NCBI GenBank assembly: GCA_964564845.1
Contig: CAZMCN010000066.1
Span: 1 to 11,740 of the forward strand
Direction of reading: 5' to 3'
DNA from: CAYXPG01 sp964564845
GTDB lineage: Bacteria; Planctomycetota; Phycisphaerae; Sedimentisphaerales; Anaerobacaceae
Length of the DNA: 11,740 nt
A model generated the notes under the pieces. That model saw only the letters and a list, made by a program, of their open reading frames with translations. It was not told where the DNA came from and did not search any database. This document shows, piece by piece, positions 6,025 through 11,740 of the stretch (position 1 is its first letter; each line of letters begins with the position of its first letter). The position numbers were made by a program, and so were the translations under genes.

Positions 6025-6775
6025 AAGGTTCTTCTACAGGCGTGGTTCCAATTTCGTTTGTATCCTCTATTTTGGGAATTATGAATCTGAGTTTTCTGGT
6101 CCTGTCAATAGCTATGCTCCGTGTGATTATTTGCTCCTCAGGCACCTCCAGAGCACCACTGAGCGTTTCAACGGGCTCGGCAAAAGAAATCGTTATCACA
6201 ACGCCGACAGGCAATTTGTCGGACGTCCATTTATTCAGGAACCTCTGGCCGCTGGGGACCTGTATCCTGAACAAAGTCAGGCCGCTGCAAACAGGTATAA
6301 AAGAAAAGGGTTTCTCCTCGCTGGGTCTTTGTTCGTCAAGCAGTTTATCTTCCAGCGTCATCCCTTTATGACTGCGGTACAAAACAAGACCGTCTGTTTC
6401 ACTTTGAAAGTCATAGCCGCTCTGCCAGACAATTTCTTCGAACGTCTGCTTCCGGTTCTTGTCGTCATAAATAGTTTTTGTAATTCTCATCCTGGCGGAT
6501 TGGTAACCTTCGGTAACTTTATTCTCGATAGTGATTTTCGTATCTTCGCCGTGTGTAATTACCCTGTCGAGGTCTTCTGCGATGCGCTGGAGGATCTCAG
6601 TGGGCGCTCGCAGGCCCTCAAGTTTGTTCGTAATTGCTGCCGCAGCCCGCTCGGAGCGATTATAAATTCCCAGCACTGTAATCAAAATCATCGTCCCTAT
6701 CACCAGTGCTGCAAGAACTTCAGCTAATGTAAAAGCACTGCTGTGGCCATGCATTTTGTAAGAAATATATTTCAT
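6014..6775 (-). CDS. gspJ: GspJ minor pseudopilin
   Basis: A 253-residue pseudopilin. The short leader ends at Ala14, followed by FTLAEVLAALVIGTMILITVLGIY, the hydrophobic helix with Glu at +5 that is typical of prepilin-like proteins; cleavage after Ala instead of Gly is unusual against the textbook motif. The body has the strands expected of GspJ (RMRITKTIYDDKN, TDGLVLYRSHKG, LTLFRIQVPSG, VGVVITISFAEPV). GspJ forms the tip complex with GspI and GspK. The start is ATG 6775; ATG 6754 (MHGHSSAF...) is an alternative with a very short leader, and neither has a strong Shine-Dalgarno. It follows gspI by 36 bases and overlaps gspK by 11, so the two are probably translationally coupled. Confidence 0.82.
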   Translation of the reverse strand: MKYISYKMHGHSSAFTLAEVLAALVIGTMILITVLGIYNRSERAAAAITNKLEGLRAPTEILQRIAEDLDRVITHGEDTKITIENKVTEGYQSARMRITKTIYDDKNRKQTFEEIVWQSGYDFQSETDGLVLYRSHKGMTLEDKLLDEQRPSEEKPFSFIPVCSGLTLFRIQVPSGQRFLNKWTSDKLPVGVVITISFAEPVETLSGALEVPEEQIITRSIAIDRTRKLRFIIPKIEDTNEIGTTPVEEPYDA

Positions 6776-6811
6776 CTCAGTTAAGTAATATCTCTCTTTC
6801 CAAACGTTCTT

Positions 6812-7498
6812 CTATAACGACGACCAACACTCATTTACAAATCTCAGCAATTCTTCCATTTCCATCATCGGCAGCCTGCCATACTGCTCATAATAGCAAA
6901 AAGCTCTTTCACAGAACGGCAAACTGTCACAATCTACGAGCGGCTCATCCGGTTTAGTCTCCTCATCCGGTTTAGTCTCATCATCCGGTTTAGTCTCCTC
7001 ATCCGGTCCTCCTAAAGTCTGCTTGGCCAGAAGCTTTCGCTCTAAAATTTTCGCCAATTCCGCTTTTGTCAAAGCGGTCAGCCAGTGCGTTAATTCGACA
7101 CTTTGTTCGTTACCTGCAGCGTCTGTATATTCGGCCGAGCAAACCGCCCTTAGCCACATTGCCGAAGTGAGCGGCTCATAAAACGTCTCAACAGTTGTCT
7201 GCCATTGAATCGCCGGATACTTCCAGCTGATGCCGAACTCAACCATCTCTTTGGCCGAGTCCTTTGCAAGAAGTTTCTCCATATTATTTCGGGCAACCTC
7301 AAAGGCCTGCATCTGCATCACCGAATCCGATGCCGAGGCTATACTGCGGTTGATAATGACCAGCACACTCGTACAGATAAAGGCCAGTATAATCAAAGCC
7401 GCCAGGGCCTCAGCCAGGCTAAAAGCCCTGTGATAAGCAGGCGTGCTTTGTGAGTTGCTTCTGCCGAGAAGCCGATTTTTTTTAAAATAAGATTTCAT
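6812..7498 (-). CDS. gspI: GspI minor pseudopilin with repeat-bearing tail
   Basis: A pseudopilin of 228 residues from ATG 7498, chosen because GAAGG lies six bases upstream and it gives a normal-sized leader; the frame extends to 7546 but that would overlap gspH by 65 bases. The leader is 25 residues and ends in YHRA, then FSLAEALAALIILAFICTSVLVII with Glu at +5. The 'AFSLAEALAAL' pattern and the following region (about residues 26-160: SAMWLRAVCSAEYTD, SVELTHWL) fit GspI, a tip component that nucleates pseudopilus assembly with GspJ and GspK. The normal GspI body is followed by an extension: a hydrophilic repeat of Glu/Thr/Lys/Pro/Asp, then a small Cys-containing end (VDCDSLPFCERAFCYYEQYG...FVNECWSSL) that I do not recognise. 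It overlaps gspH by 17 bases. Confidence 0.78.
   Translation of the reverse strand: MKSYFKKNRLLGRSNSQSTPAYHRAFSLAEALAALIILAFICTSVLVIINRSIASASDSVMQMQAFEVARNNMEKLLAKDSAKEMVEFGISWKYPAIQWQTTVETFYEPLTSAMWLRAVCSAEYTDAAGNEQSVELTHWLTALTKAELAKILERKLLAKQTLGGPDEETKPDDETKPDEETKPDEPLVDCDSLPFCERAFCYYEQYGRLPMMEMEELLRFVNECWSSL
6945..7007 (-). repeat. 18-bp tandem repeat in gspI (about 3.5 copies)
   Basis: Three nearly identical 18-base units (6945-6962, 6963-6980, 6981-6998) and a half unit, differing by a single base (tctcc versus tctca), encode PDEETK/PDDETK repeats. The near identity suggests recent expansion by slippage or unequal exchange, unlike the older, diverged repeat in gspK. The result is a flexible, charged linker between the pilin body and the Cys-containing C-terminus. 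Confidence 0.92.
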
Positions 7499-8084
7499 TT
7501 TCAGCCTTCGGTACTGTAAAAACAACATCACCCTCTTTAAGCACAACCATTCTATTCATCCGGTTGAGAACTACCGAATACGGCTGCTGCTCCTTATCGA
7601 AGAAGACAATTTTGCCGCCATACTGCCAGCCCGAATGCCCCGCCCTGAATTTTGCTATGCCGCTGTCGGTGTAGTCAAGGTCGTCAAACAAGACGTAAAC
7701 TGCGATGCATTTGTCGCTGAAATCATTTTGAAGGATAATTTCTTCTTCCAGAACTTCCGACAAATCGGGCGAAGTAATCTGGCGCATCAAATAGCTCTGC
7801 TCTGTAAAATCGATAACGACTTCGTATCTTCTCTCGCTCTCTGCAGCCGCATTTACGGCCATCTGCATCGCCGAGACAAACTCCTGAATCTGTGCCCGGA
7901 ACCTGTCTCTGCCGAGCAAACCGAAAAGACGCACCTGCACAAGCAGCACAAACATCGAAACTATCACGATAACCACTATCAACTCGGCTACCGTAAAGGC
8001 ACGCTCTCTGCTGCCAATTGTCTTTAGCACATAGCGTTTAGCATATCCGGTATGCCTTAGCTTGTATTGGCTATCTGCCATCAT
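7482..8084 (-). CDS. gspH: GspH-like minor pseudopilin
   Basis: A 200-residue pseudopilin with an unusually long leader of about 29 residues ending SRERA, followed by FTVAELIVVIVIVSMFVLLVQVRLFGLL with Glu at +5. The downstream region (FRAQIQEFVSAMQMAVNAAAESERRYEVVIDF) matches the GspH/FimT pattern, in which an amphipathic helix precedes a strand-rich domain that often ends in a hydrophobic strand. GspH connects the pseudopilus shaft to the GspI-J-K tip. The frame opens with TTG 8087 followed by ATG 8084 and ATG 8081; GGTGGG just upstream suits either ATG, and I list 8084. It is 37 bases after gspG and overlaps gspI. Confidence 0.8.
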   Translation of the reverse strand: MMADSQYKLRHTGYAKRYVLKTIGSRERAFTVAELIVVIVIVSMFVLLVQVRLFGLLGRDRFRAQIQEFVSAMQMAVNAAAESERRYEVVIDFTEQSYLMRQITSPDLSEVLEEEIILQNDFSDKCIAVYVLFDDLDYTDSGIAKFRAGHSGWQYGGKIVFFDKEQQPYSVVLNRMNRMVVLKEGDVVFTVPKAENEILF

Positions 8085-8121
8085 CAACCCACCGTCTCTA
8101 TATGCCGGCTATCATTCTTTT

Positions 8122-8568
8122 TTAGAAGGCATCCGTGCTGAGCAGGTCTTTATTATAGCCTTCACCACCTTCTTCCTTGTCGGCGCCATAACTTACGATT
8201 ACAAATTCTTTTCCGCTCGGTGGAAACCGCTCATAGATAAATTCCTGACCCCAGGCATCTTTCGGAATTTCCGTGGTTTCAAGATAACCACCCGGCGGAT
8301 AATTTATAACATCGCTTGGCTGTTCGATAAGCTCGGCGAGCCCCAGTTCCTCTGAAGGGTATCGGCCGGTGTCCATATAAAACTGGTTGACCAGAGTATG
8401 AAGCTCCTTCAGGTTGGCCTTGGTCGTTGTTACACGCGCCTGGTCTATCTTGTCAGAGACCTTCTTGGCAACCAGACCGAAGAGCAGACCGAGGATAATC
8501 AGCACAGCCATCAACTCAACCATCGTGAAACCTTTTCTCTTTCTACTTGTCCGTTTTGTTCCTGCCAT
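8122..8568 (-). CDS. gspG: GspG major pseudopilin
   Basis: This 148-residue protein is the main subunit of the T2SS pseudopilus, processed by prepilin peptidase and assembled at the inner membrane. A basic leader of 13 residues ends in Gly13; FTMVELMAVLIILGLLFGLVAKKV follows with Glu at +5. After the helix come the GspG hallmarks: ARVTTTKANLKELHTLVNQFYMDTGRYPSEELGL, a proline/glycine loop (YPPGGYLETTEIPKDAWGQEFIY) and the C-terminal calcium-loop region (FVIVSYGADKEEGGEGYNKDL). It has a textbook ribosome-binding site, AAGGAG (8577-8582) eight bases before the ATG, the best in the operon and consistent with the major subunit being made in excess. It follows gspF by 23 bases. Confidence 0.95.
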   Translation of the reverse strand: MAGTKRTSRKRKGFTMVELMAVLIILGLLFGLVAKKVSDKIDQARVTTTKANLKELHTLVNQFYMDTGRYPSEELGLAELIEQPSDVINYPPGGYLETTEIPKDAWGQEFIYERFPPSGKEFVIVSYGADKEEGGEGYNKDLLSTDAF

Positions 8569-8591
8569 ATCAAAAACTCCTTATTAATCGT

Positions 8592-9809
8592 TCAAATTTT
8601 AACCGCTGAAATTTCCAGCATCGGCAATATCGTCGCATAGGCAATTGCTCCGACTATTGCGGCCATAATAATTATAATAATCGGCTCAATCGCAGCACTG
8701 AGCCGTTCAATGACTATGTCTGTCGATGCCTCAAGGTTGTCGCTGATATTTTTGAGCATTGTCTCCAGCTCCCCGCTTTTTTCTCCAACAGTAACCATAT
8801 GGGCGATTGCGGGGTCGATTACACCGCTGTCCCGAAGCGGCGTTGCAATATCGGCACCGGCAAGAATTCTTTCTCGCGCCTGACTGACTGCCTGTCTCAT
8901 AAGAGTGTTGCCGGTTACTTCAGAGACCACCCGAAGAGATTCGGCCATCGAAAGCCCCGAGCCGAGAAGTGTCGAGAGCGTCGAAGCAAAACGTGAAACG
9001 ACGCGTTGTTTTACAAGAGGCCCGAACAACGGCAGAGACAATAAAATCCTGTCACGTAAATATGCGCCACGAACAGTTCCAAAAAAGCGCTTAATCGCCC
9101 ATCCCAACCCGCAGATTATCGAAATAACCACCAACAGCCACCAGCTGCTCAACAGATAGCCGACGTTCATCAGTTTTTGGGTAATCCAGGGCAGCTCCTG
9201 GCCGGTCTTTACGATTTGCTCGCCTATCTTTGGGATAACCACAATCGTCAAAATCAGAATGACCGCAAGGCAAAACATAATCAGGATGGCAGGATACACC
9301 ATTGCCGTGATGACCTTTGATTCAACCCGCTGACGTTTCTCCATAAAGCCCGCTATCGTCGCAAAGTTGGCCCCCAGCGAGCCGGTAACCTCACCCACTC
9401 GCACCATACTTACATATATCACGTCAAAATAATCGCTGTAATCCTTTAAGGCATCGGTGAATGATTCGCCGCTGACGACGCGGTCACGAATATCGACAAG
9501 TGCATTTTTGAACCGCACGTCAGAACTCTGCAGCGTAAGCACCGAAAGAGCTTCAGTCAGCTTAATGCCCGAATTAAGCAGTGTGGCCATCTGCTTGGTG
9601 AAATCTATCATCTGGCTCTTTCTGCCCTTTTTGAAAATCGAAAATAGTGCGGTCGTGCCCGCACCGGCGCTGCCCACCTCCGCAATCGATGTCGGGTGAA
9701 CACCCCGCACTCTCAACTGTTTTCGTGCGGCATAAGCGCTCTCGGCGGTAACAGTTCCTTTGTTTTTCTTACCGCCTGCTGCTATTGCTGTATAATGATA
9801 TCGTGGCAT
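8592..9809 (-). CDS. gspF: GspF inner-membrane platform protein
   Basis: GspF is the polytopic inner-membrane protein that sits at the centre of the T2SS platform and contacts GspE. From ATG 9809 it has 405 residues and starts MPRYHYTAIAAGGKK, the standard start of the family. Two tandem T2SSF helical domains are visible: the first around QMIDFTKQMATLLNSGIKLTEAL, the second around VSRFASTLSTLLGSGLSMAESL, each followed by the G-E-x-(T/S)-G motif (VGEVTGSLG and VGEKSGELE). Membrane helices lie at MVYPAILIMFCLAVILILTIVVIP, WWLLVVISIICGLGWAI and PIIIIIMAAIVGAIAYATILPM. The open frame runs on to a GTG at 9881 and would add 24 residues that merely translate a 7-bp DNA repeat, so I reject the longer form. 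No clear Shine-Dalgarno precedes ATG 9809; the repeat and an inverted repeat occupy that space. Confidence 0.93.
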   Translation of the reverse strand: MPRYHYTAIAAGGKKNKGTVTAESAYAARKQLRVRGVHPTSIAEVGSAGAGTTALFSIFKKGRKSQMIDFTKQMATLLNSGIKLTEALSVLTLQSSDVRFKNALVDIRDRVVSGESFTDALKDYSDYFDVIYVSMVRVGEVTGSLGANFATIAGFMEKRQRVESKVITAMVYPAILIMFCLAVILILTIVVIPKIGEQIVKTGQELPWITQKLMNVGYLLSSWWLLVVISIICGLGWAIKRFFGTVRGAYLRDRILLSLPLFGPLVKQRVVSRFASTLSTLLGSGLSMAESLRVVSEVTGNTLMRQAVSQARERILAGADIATPLRDSGVIDPAIAHMVTVGEKSGELETMLKNISDNLEASTDIVIERLSAAIEPIIIIIMAAIVGAIAYATILPMLEISAVKI

Positions 9810-9851
9810 TTTTCGTATCTCGTATTTCGCATCTCGCATTTCGTATTTCGT
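9810..9851 (-). repeat. 7-bp tandem repeat (RCGARAT, six units) just before gspF
   Basis: Six consecutive 7-base units end directly at the gspF ATG: on the minus strand, ACGAAAT, ACGAAAT, GCGAGAT, GCGAAAT, ACGAGAT and ACGAAAA. If translated in the gspF frame they give KYEMRDAKYEIRK-like residues. The tract fills half of the 82-base gspE-gspF gap and takes the place of a Shine-Dalgarno. Confidence 0.9.
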
Positions 9852-9889
9852 ATCCTGTTCGAGATACGCTTCACGATTCACGAGATACG
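9814..9889 (-). promoter_or_regulatory. Inverted repeats that could hide the gspF translation start
   Basis: On the transcript, CGUAUCUCGU (9889-9880) is exactly complementary to ACGAGAUACG (9823-9814), the segment lying four bases upstream of the gspF AUG. A second nine-base copy, CGUAUCUCG (9868-9860), can pair with the same segment. Two competing hairpins are thus possible over the gspF initiation region. The pairing is seen in the sequence; any effect on translation is inferred. Confidence 0.55.
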
Positions 9890-9891
9890 TT

Positions 9892-11619
9892 TTACATAAC
9901 GTCTGCCTGCGTAACCCTTAATACTTCAGAGATTGTCGTTGTTCCTGCGAGTACCTTTCTGGCGCCGTCCATTCGCAGTGTCTGCAGTCCCGCATTAAGA
10001 GCCGCCTTCTTTATAACGCCGGCGCTCCGCCTCTTGTATATCAGCTCTTGAATTTCTTCGTTAATCAGCATCAGCTCATAAACGCCGGTTCGTCCGCGAT
10101 AGCCGGTCTGAAAACACCTGTCACATCCGGCACCGGTAAAGAATTTTCCACCCTGCCTGCCTGAAGAGGACAGTACCGCCTCGGGAGCGGCCAATCCAAG
10201 CTCCCTCAACTCGCGAGGCGTGGGTTCATACTTCTGCCGACAGTCAGGACAAACCTTTCGAACCAGCCGCTGTGCCATTATCGCAATCAGAGATGAGCTT
10301 ACCAGATACGGCTCAACTCCTAAATCCAAAAGCCGGCTGACAGCTCCTGCAGCATCGTTGGTGTGCAGTGTACTGAAAACCAGATGCCCCGTCAGCGACG
10401 ACTGTATCGCCATACGAGCCGTTTCAATATCGCGAACTTCACCAACCATTATTACATCGGGGTCCTGACGAAGAACATGCCGAAGTGACGTGGCAAAAGT
10501 CATCCCTTTCTTGCCGGCGACCTGCATCTGGCTTATGCCCTCAAGTTGATACTCGATAGGGTCTTCTATGGTCATAATGTTTTTCTCAGCCGAATTAAGC
10601 CGGTTCAGACAGGCGTAAAGAGTGGTGCTTTTGCCGCTTCCGGTCGGGCCGGTAACGAAAATGACTCCGTGCGTACGGCCGAGCAGAGCATCGAACTTTT
10701 TTAAGTCGTCCTCCCACAAACCCAGCTCGTTGAGCCCGAAAAGAGCGGTGCTTTTATCCAGCAGTCTCAGGACACTTCGTTCTCCGAAGCTTGTCGGCAC
10801 CGTGCTGACGCGCAAATCCACTTCACGCTGTCCCAGGCGGACACTGCACCGGCCGTCCTGCGGCATCCGACGCTCGGCAATATCCATACCCGCCATAACC
10901 TTGATACGGGAGATAATCAACGGCAGAACGTTCCTGTTCAAACTCAGCGTGTCATATAAAATACCGTCAATGCGATAACGAATCTGAATCTTGGTCTCAT
11001 ACGGATGAACGTGAATATCACTGGCCCGCAGTTGCAACGCCCGAAAAAGAATGTCATTAACCAGCCGAATCACCGGCGGACGATTGACAACATCAAGCAG
11101 GTCGTCCGAGGTCGCAACTTCATCGACAAGCTGGTCGAGATTTTGCGAATCGAGCTCTTCAGCCACCTCTTCAATGACGGTTGTCCTCTGCTCATAGGCA
11201 ATATCTATTGCAGCAGTAATGACTGTGCGTGTTGCGAACGCCGCCTTTACCGGCACCCCGAGCATCTTGGAAACGTTGTCCAGAATATCCACGTCCAGCG
11301 GCTTTGATAAAACCACAGTAAGTTCATCATTCTGAGAGTTCTGATTTGTTAAGCCGATAAGATAATGGTGCTGAGCATAGGTTGCCGGAATGGCTTCTAT
11401 GAACTCGGCGGGGACATCTTTGGCCTGTATGTCAGCCAGAAATTCCTGACCGAGCGCGGCGGAAAAAAGTTTCAAAGCCTCTTCTTCGGTAAAATAAGGA
11501 CAGCGAAGCAGGGCTTCATCTATCCTGTCTCCGCTCGTGTCGTTTTCGAGAAACTCAGCCAGTTTTGCCGAATCGACAAGAGCGGTGCGTTTAGCAGTTT
11601 GTATCAGTAAATCTTTCAT
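9892..11619 (-). CDS. gspE: GspE type II secretion ATPase
   Basis: This cytoplasmic hexameric ATPase powers pseudopilus assembly. Its 575 residues show an N-terminal T2SSE/MshEN-like domain (about 1-140), a linker, the conserved NDILFRALQLRASDIHVHP segment (188-206), the N2 domain with RMPQDGRCSVRLGQREVDLRVST (251-273), Walker A GPTGSGKST (324-332, Lys330), the Asp box around IEDPIEYQLEG (351-361), Walker B DPDVIMVGEVRD (386-397) and the His box TGHLVFSTLHTNDA (410-423). The zinc-binding C-M domain has CPDC (457-460) and CDRC (499-502), as in GspE and PilB. Gene order (directly before gspF and gspG-K) favours GspE over a type IV pilus PilB. The start is ATG 11619, with only a weak upstream purine stretch. 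It appears to be the first gene of the T2SS block in this window, since 121 non-coding bases lie upstream. Confidence 0.95.
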   Translation of the reverse strand: MKDLLIQTAKRTALVDSAKLAEFLENDTSGDRIDEALLRCPYFTEEEALKLFSAALGQEFLADIQAKDVPAEFIEAIPATYAQHHYLIGLTNQNSQNDELTVVLSKPLDVDILDNVSKMLGVPVKAAFATRTVITAAIDIAYEQRTTVIEEVAEELDSQNLDQLVDEVATSDDLLDVVNRPPVIRLVNDILFRALQLRASDIHVHPYETKIQIRYRIDGILYDTLSLNRNVLPLIISRIKVMAGMDIAERRMPQDGRCSVRLGQREVDLRVSTVPTSFGERSVLRLLDKSTALFGLNELGLWEDDLKKFDALLGRTHGVIFVTGPTGSGKSTTLYACLNRLNSAEKNIMTIEDPIEYQLEGISQMQVAGKKGMTFATSLRHVLRQDPDVIMVGEVRDIETARMAIQSSLTGHLVFSTLHTNDAAGAVSRLLDLGVEPYLVSSSLIAIMAQRLVRKVCPDCRQKYEPTPRELRELGLAAPEAVLSSSGRQGGKFFTGAGCDRCFQTGYRGRTGVYELMLINEEIQELIYKRRSAGVIKKAALNAGLQTLRMDGARKVLAGTTTISEVLRVTQADVM

Positions 11620-11740
11620 TTAAAGTTGCCGGTATTTAATCTGCCACAGGCGGTCGGCTCCTGGTTTATTAACCGCTATTCTTTAAATACTGCACTTTCC
11701 AAGAAAATTGACGTTAGTTTAGCTCTTTAACAACTGATAC
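11620..11740 (-). promoter_or_regulatory. Upstream region of gspE, probable operon promoter/leader
   Basis: No gene is visible in these 121 bases up to the window edge. The area is AT-rich, with an 8-base inverted repeat (gtatttaa 11632-11639, ttaaatac 11683-11690) and a short inner one (ggtt/aacc at 11663-11674). Possible -35/-10-like words exist on the minus strand (TTGGAA, TATTTA), but none has good spacing, so no promoter is assigned. The region is the natural place for the promoter or an operator of the T2SS operon. Confidence 0.3.

Noticed and set aside
5969..6727. Long plus-strand open frame (252 codons) opposite gspJ
   Set aside because: It is antisense to a recognisable pseudopilin gene, has no clear ribosome-binding site, and its product is rich in Cys, Phe, Arg and Asn without any domain pattern; it is a shadow of gspJ.
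6945..7007. CRISPR-like spaced repeat
   Set aside because: The units are strictly tandem with no spacers, in frame within gspI, and far shorter than CRISPR repeats.
7499..7546. Longer GspI start overlapping gspH by 65 bases
   Set aside because: ATG 7498 has a GAAGG site at good distance and gives a normal short basic leader.
9809..9881. N-terminal extension of GspF from GTG 9881
   Set aside because: The added 24 residues only translate the 7-bp repeat and its flanks, while ATG 9809 gives the standard family N-terminus.
1..11740. Signs of a mobile element or defence island
   Set aside because: No transposase, integrase, tRNA-linked attachment site, nuclease or toxin-antitoxin gene is visible; all genes fit housekeeping or secretion roles.

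Overview
The window looks like chromosomal DNA from a Gram-negative bacterium, most likely a planctomycete of the Phycisphaerae type. This is an inference from gene content and protein style, not a database match: a type II secretion (T2SS) operon whose minor pseudopilins have Ala before the cleavage site, a SpoVG with an inserted Cys4 zinc ribbon next to ispE, a diverged FlgM-like protein, and short-period repeats inside coding sequence. No rRNA, tRNA, CRISPR array, transposase, integrase or phage gene was seen.

Layout. Positions 3-1783 read on the plus strand: the 3' end of a DUF368-like membrane protein, ispE (isoprenoid precursor synthesis), and a zinc-ribbon spoVG. Everything from 1940 to 11619 reads on the minus strand. 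In transcription order (right to left) this is gspE, gspF, gspG, gspH, gspI, gspJ, gspK, a gspL/pilM-like gene and a gspM/pilO-like gene, packed with small gaps or overlaps. After an AT-rich gap of about 380 bases (2222-2598) comes a small FlgM-like anti-sigma gene that converges on spoVG.

How the genes fit together. GspE is the cytoplasmic motor ATPase. GspF, GspL and GspM form the inner-membrane platform. GspG is the major pseudopilin, and GspH, GspI, GspJ and GspK form the pseudopilus tip. The secretin (gspD), the clamp protein (gspC) and the prepilin peptidase (gspO/pilD) are not in the window, so the machine must be completed from elsewhere or use other parts. The FlgM-like protein may link this neighbourhood to sigma-factor control, but nothing here proves that.

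The most notable signals are: the zinc ribbon inserted in SpoVG; the FlgM-like gene beside a secretion operon; a 7-bp repeat plus inverted repeats over the gspF translation start; repeats that expand GspK (Asp/Asn-rich) and GspI (Glu/Thr/Lys/Pro/Asp); and a 13-bp inverted repeat flanking the gspM-flgM gap. I found no clear case for a wholly new multi-gene system; the core is a recognisable T2SS.
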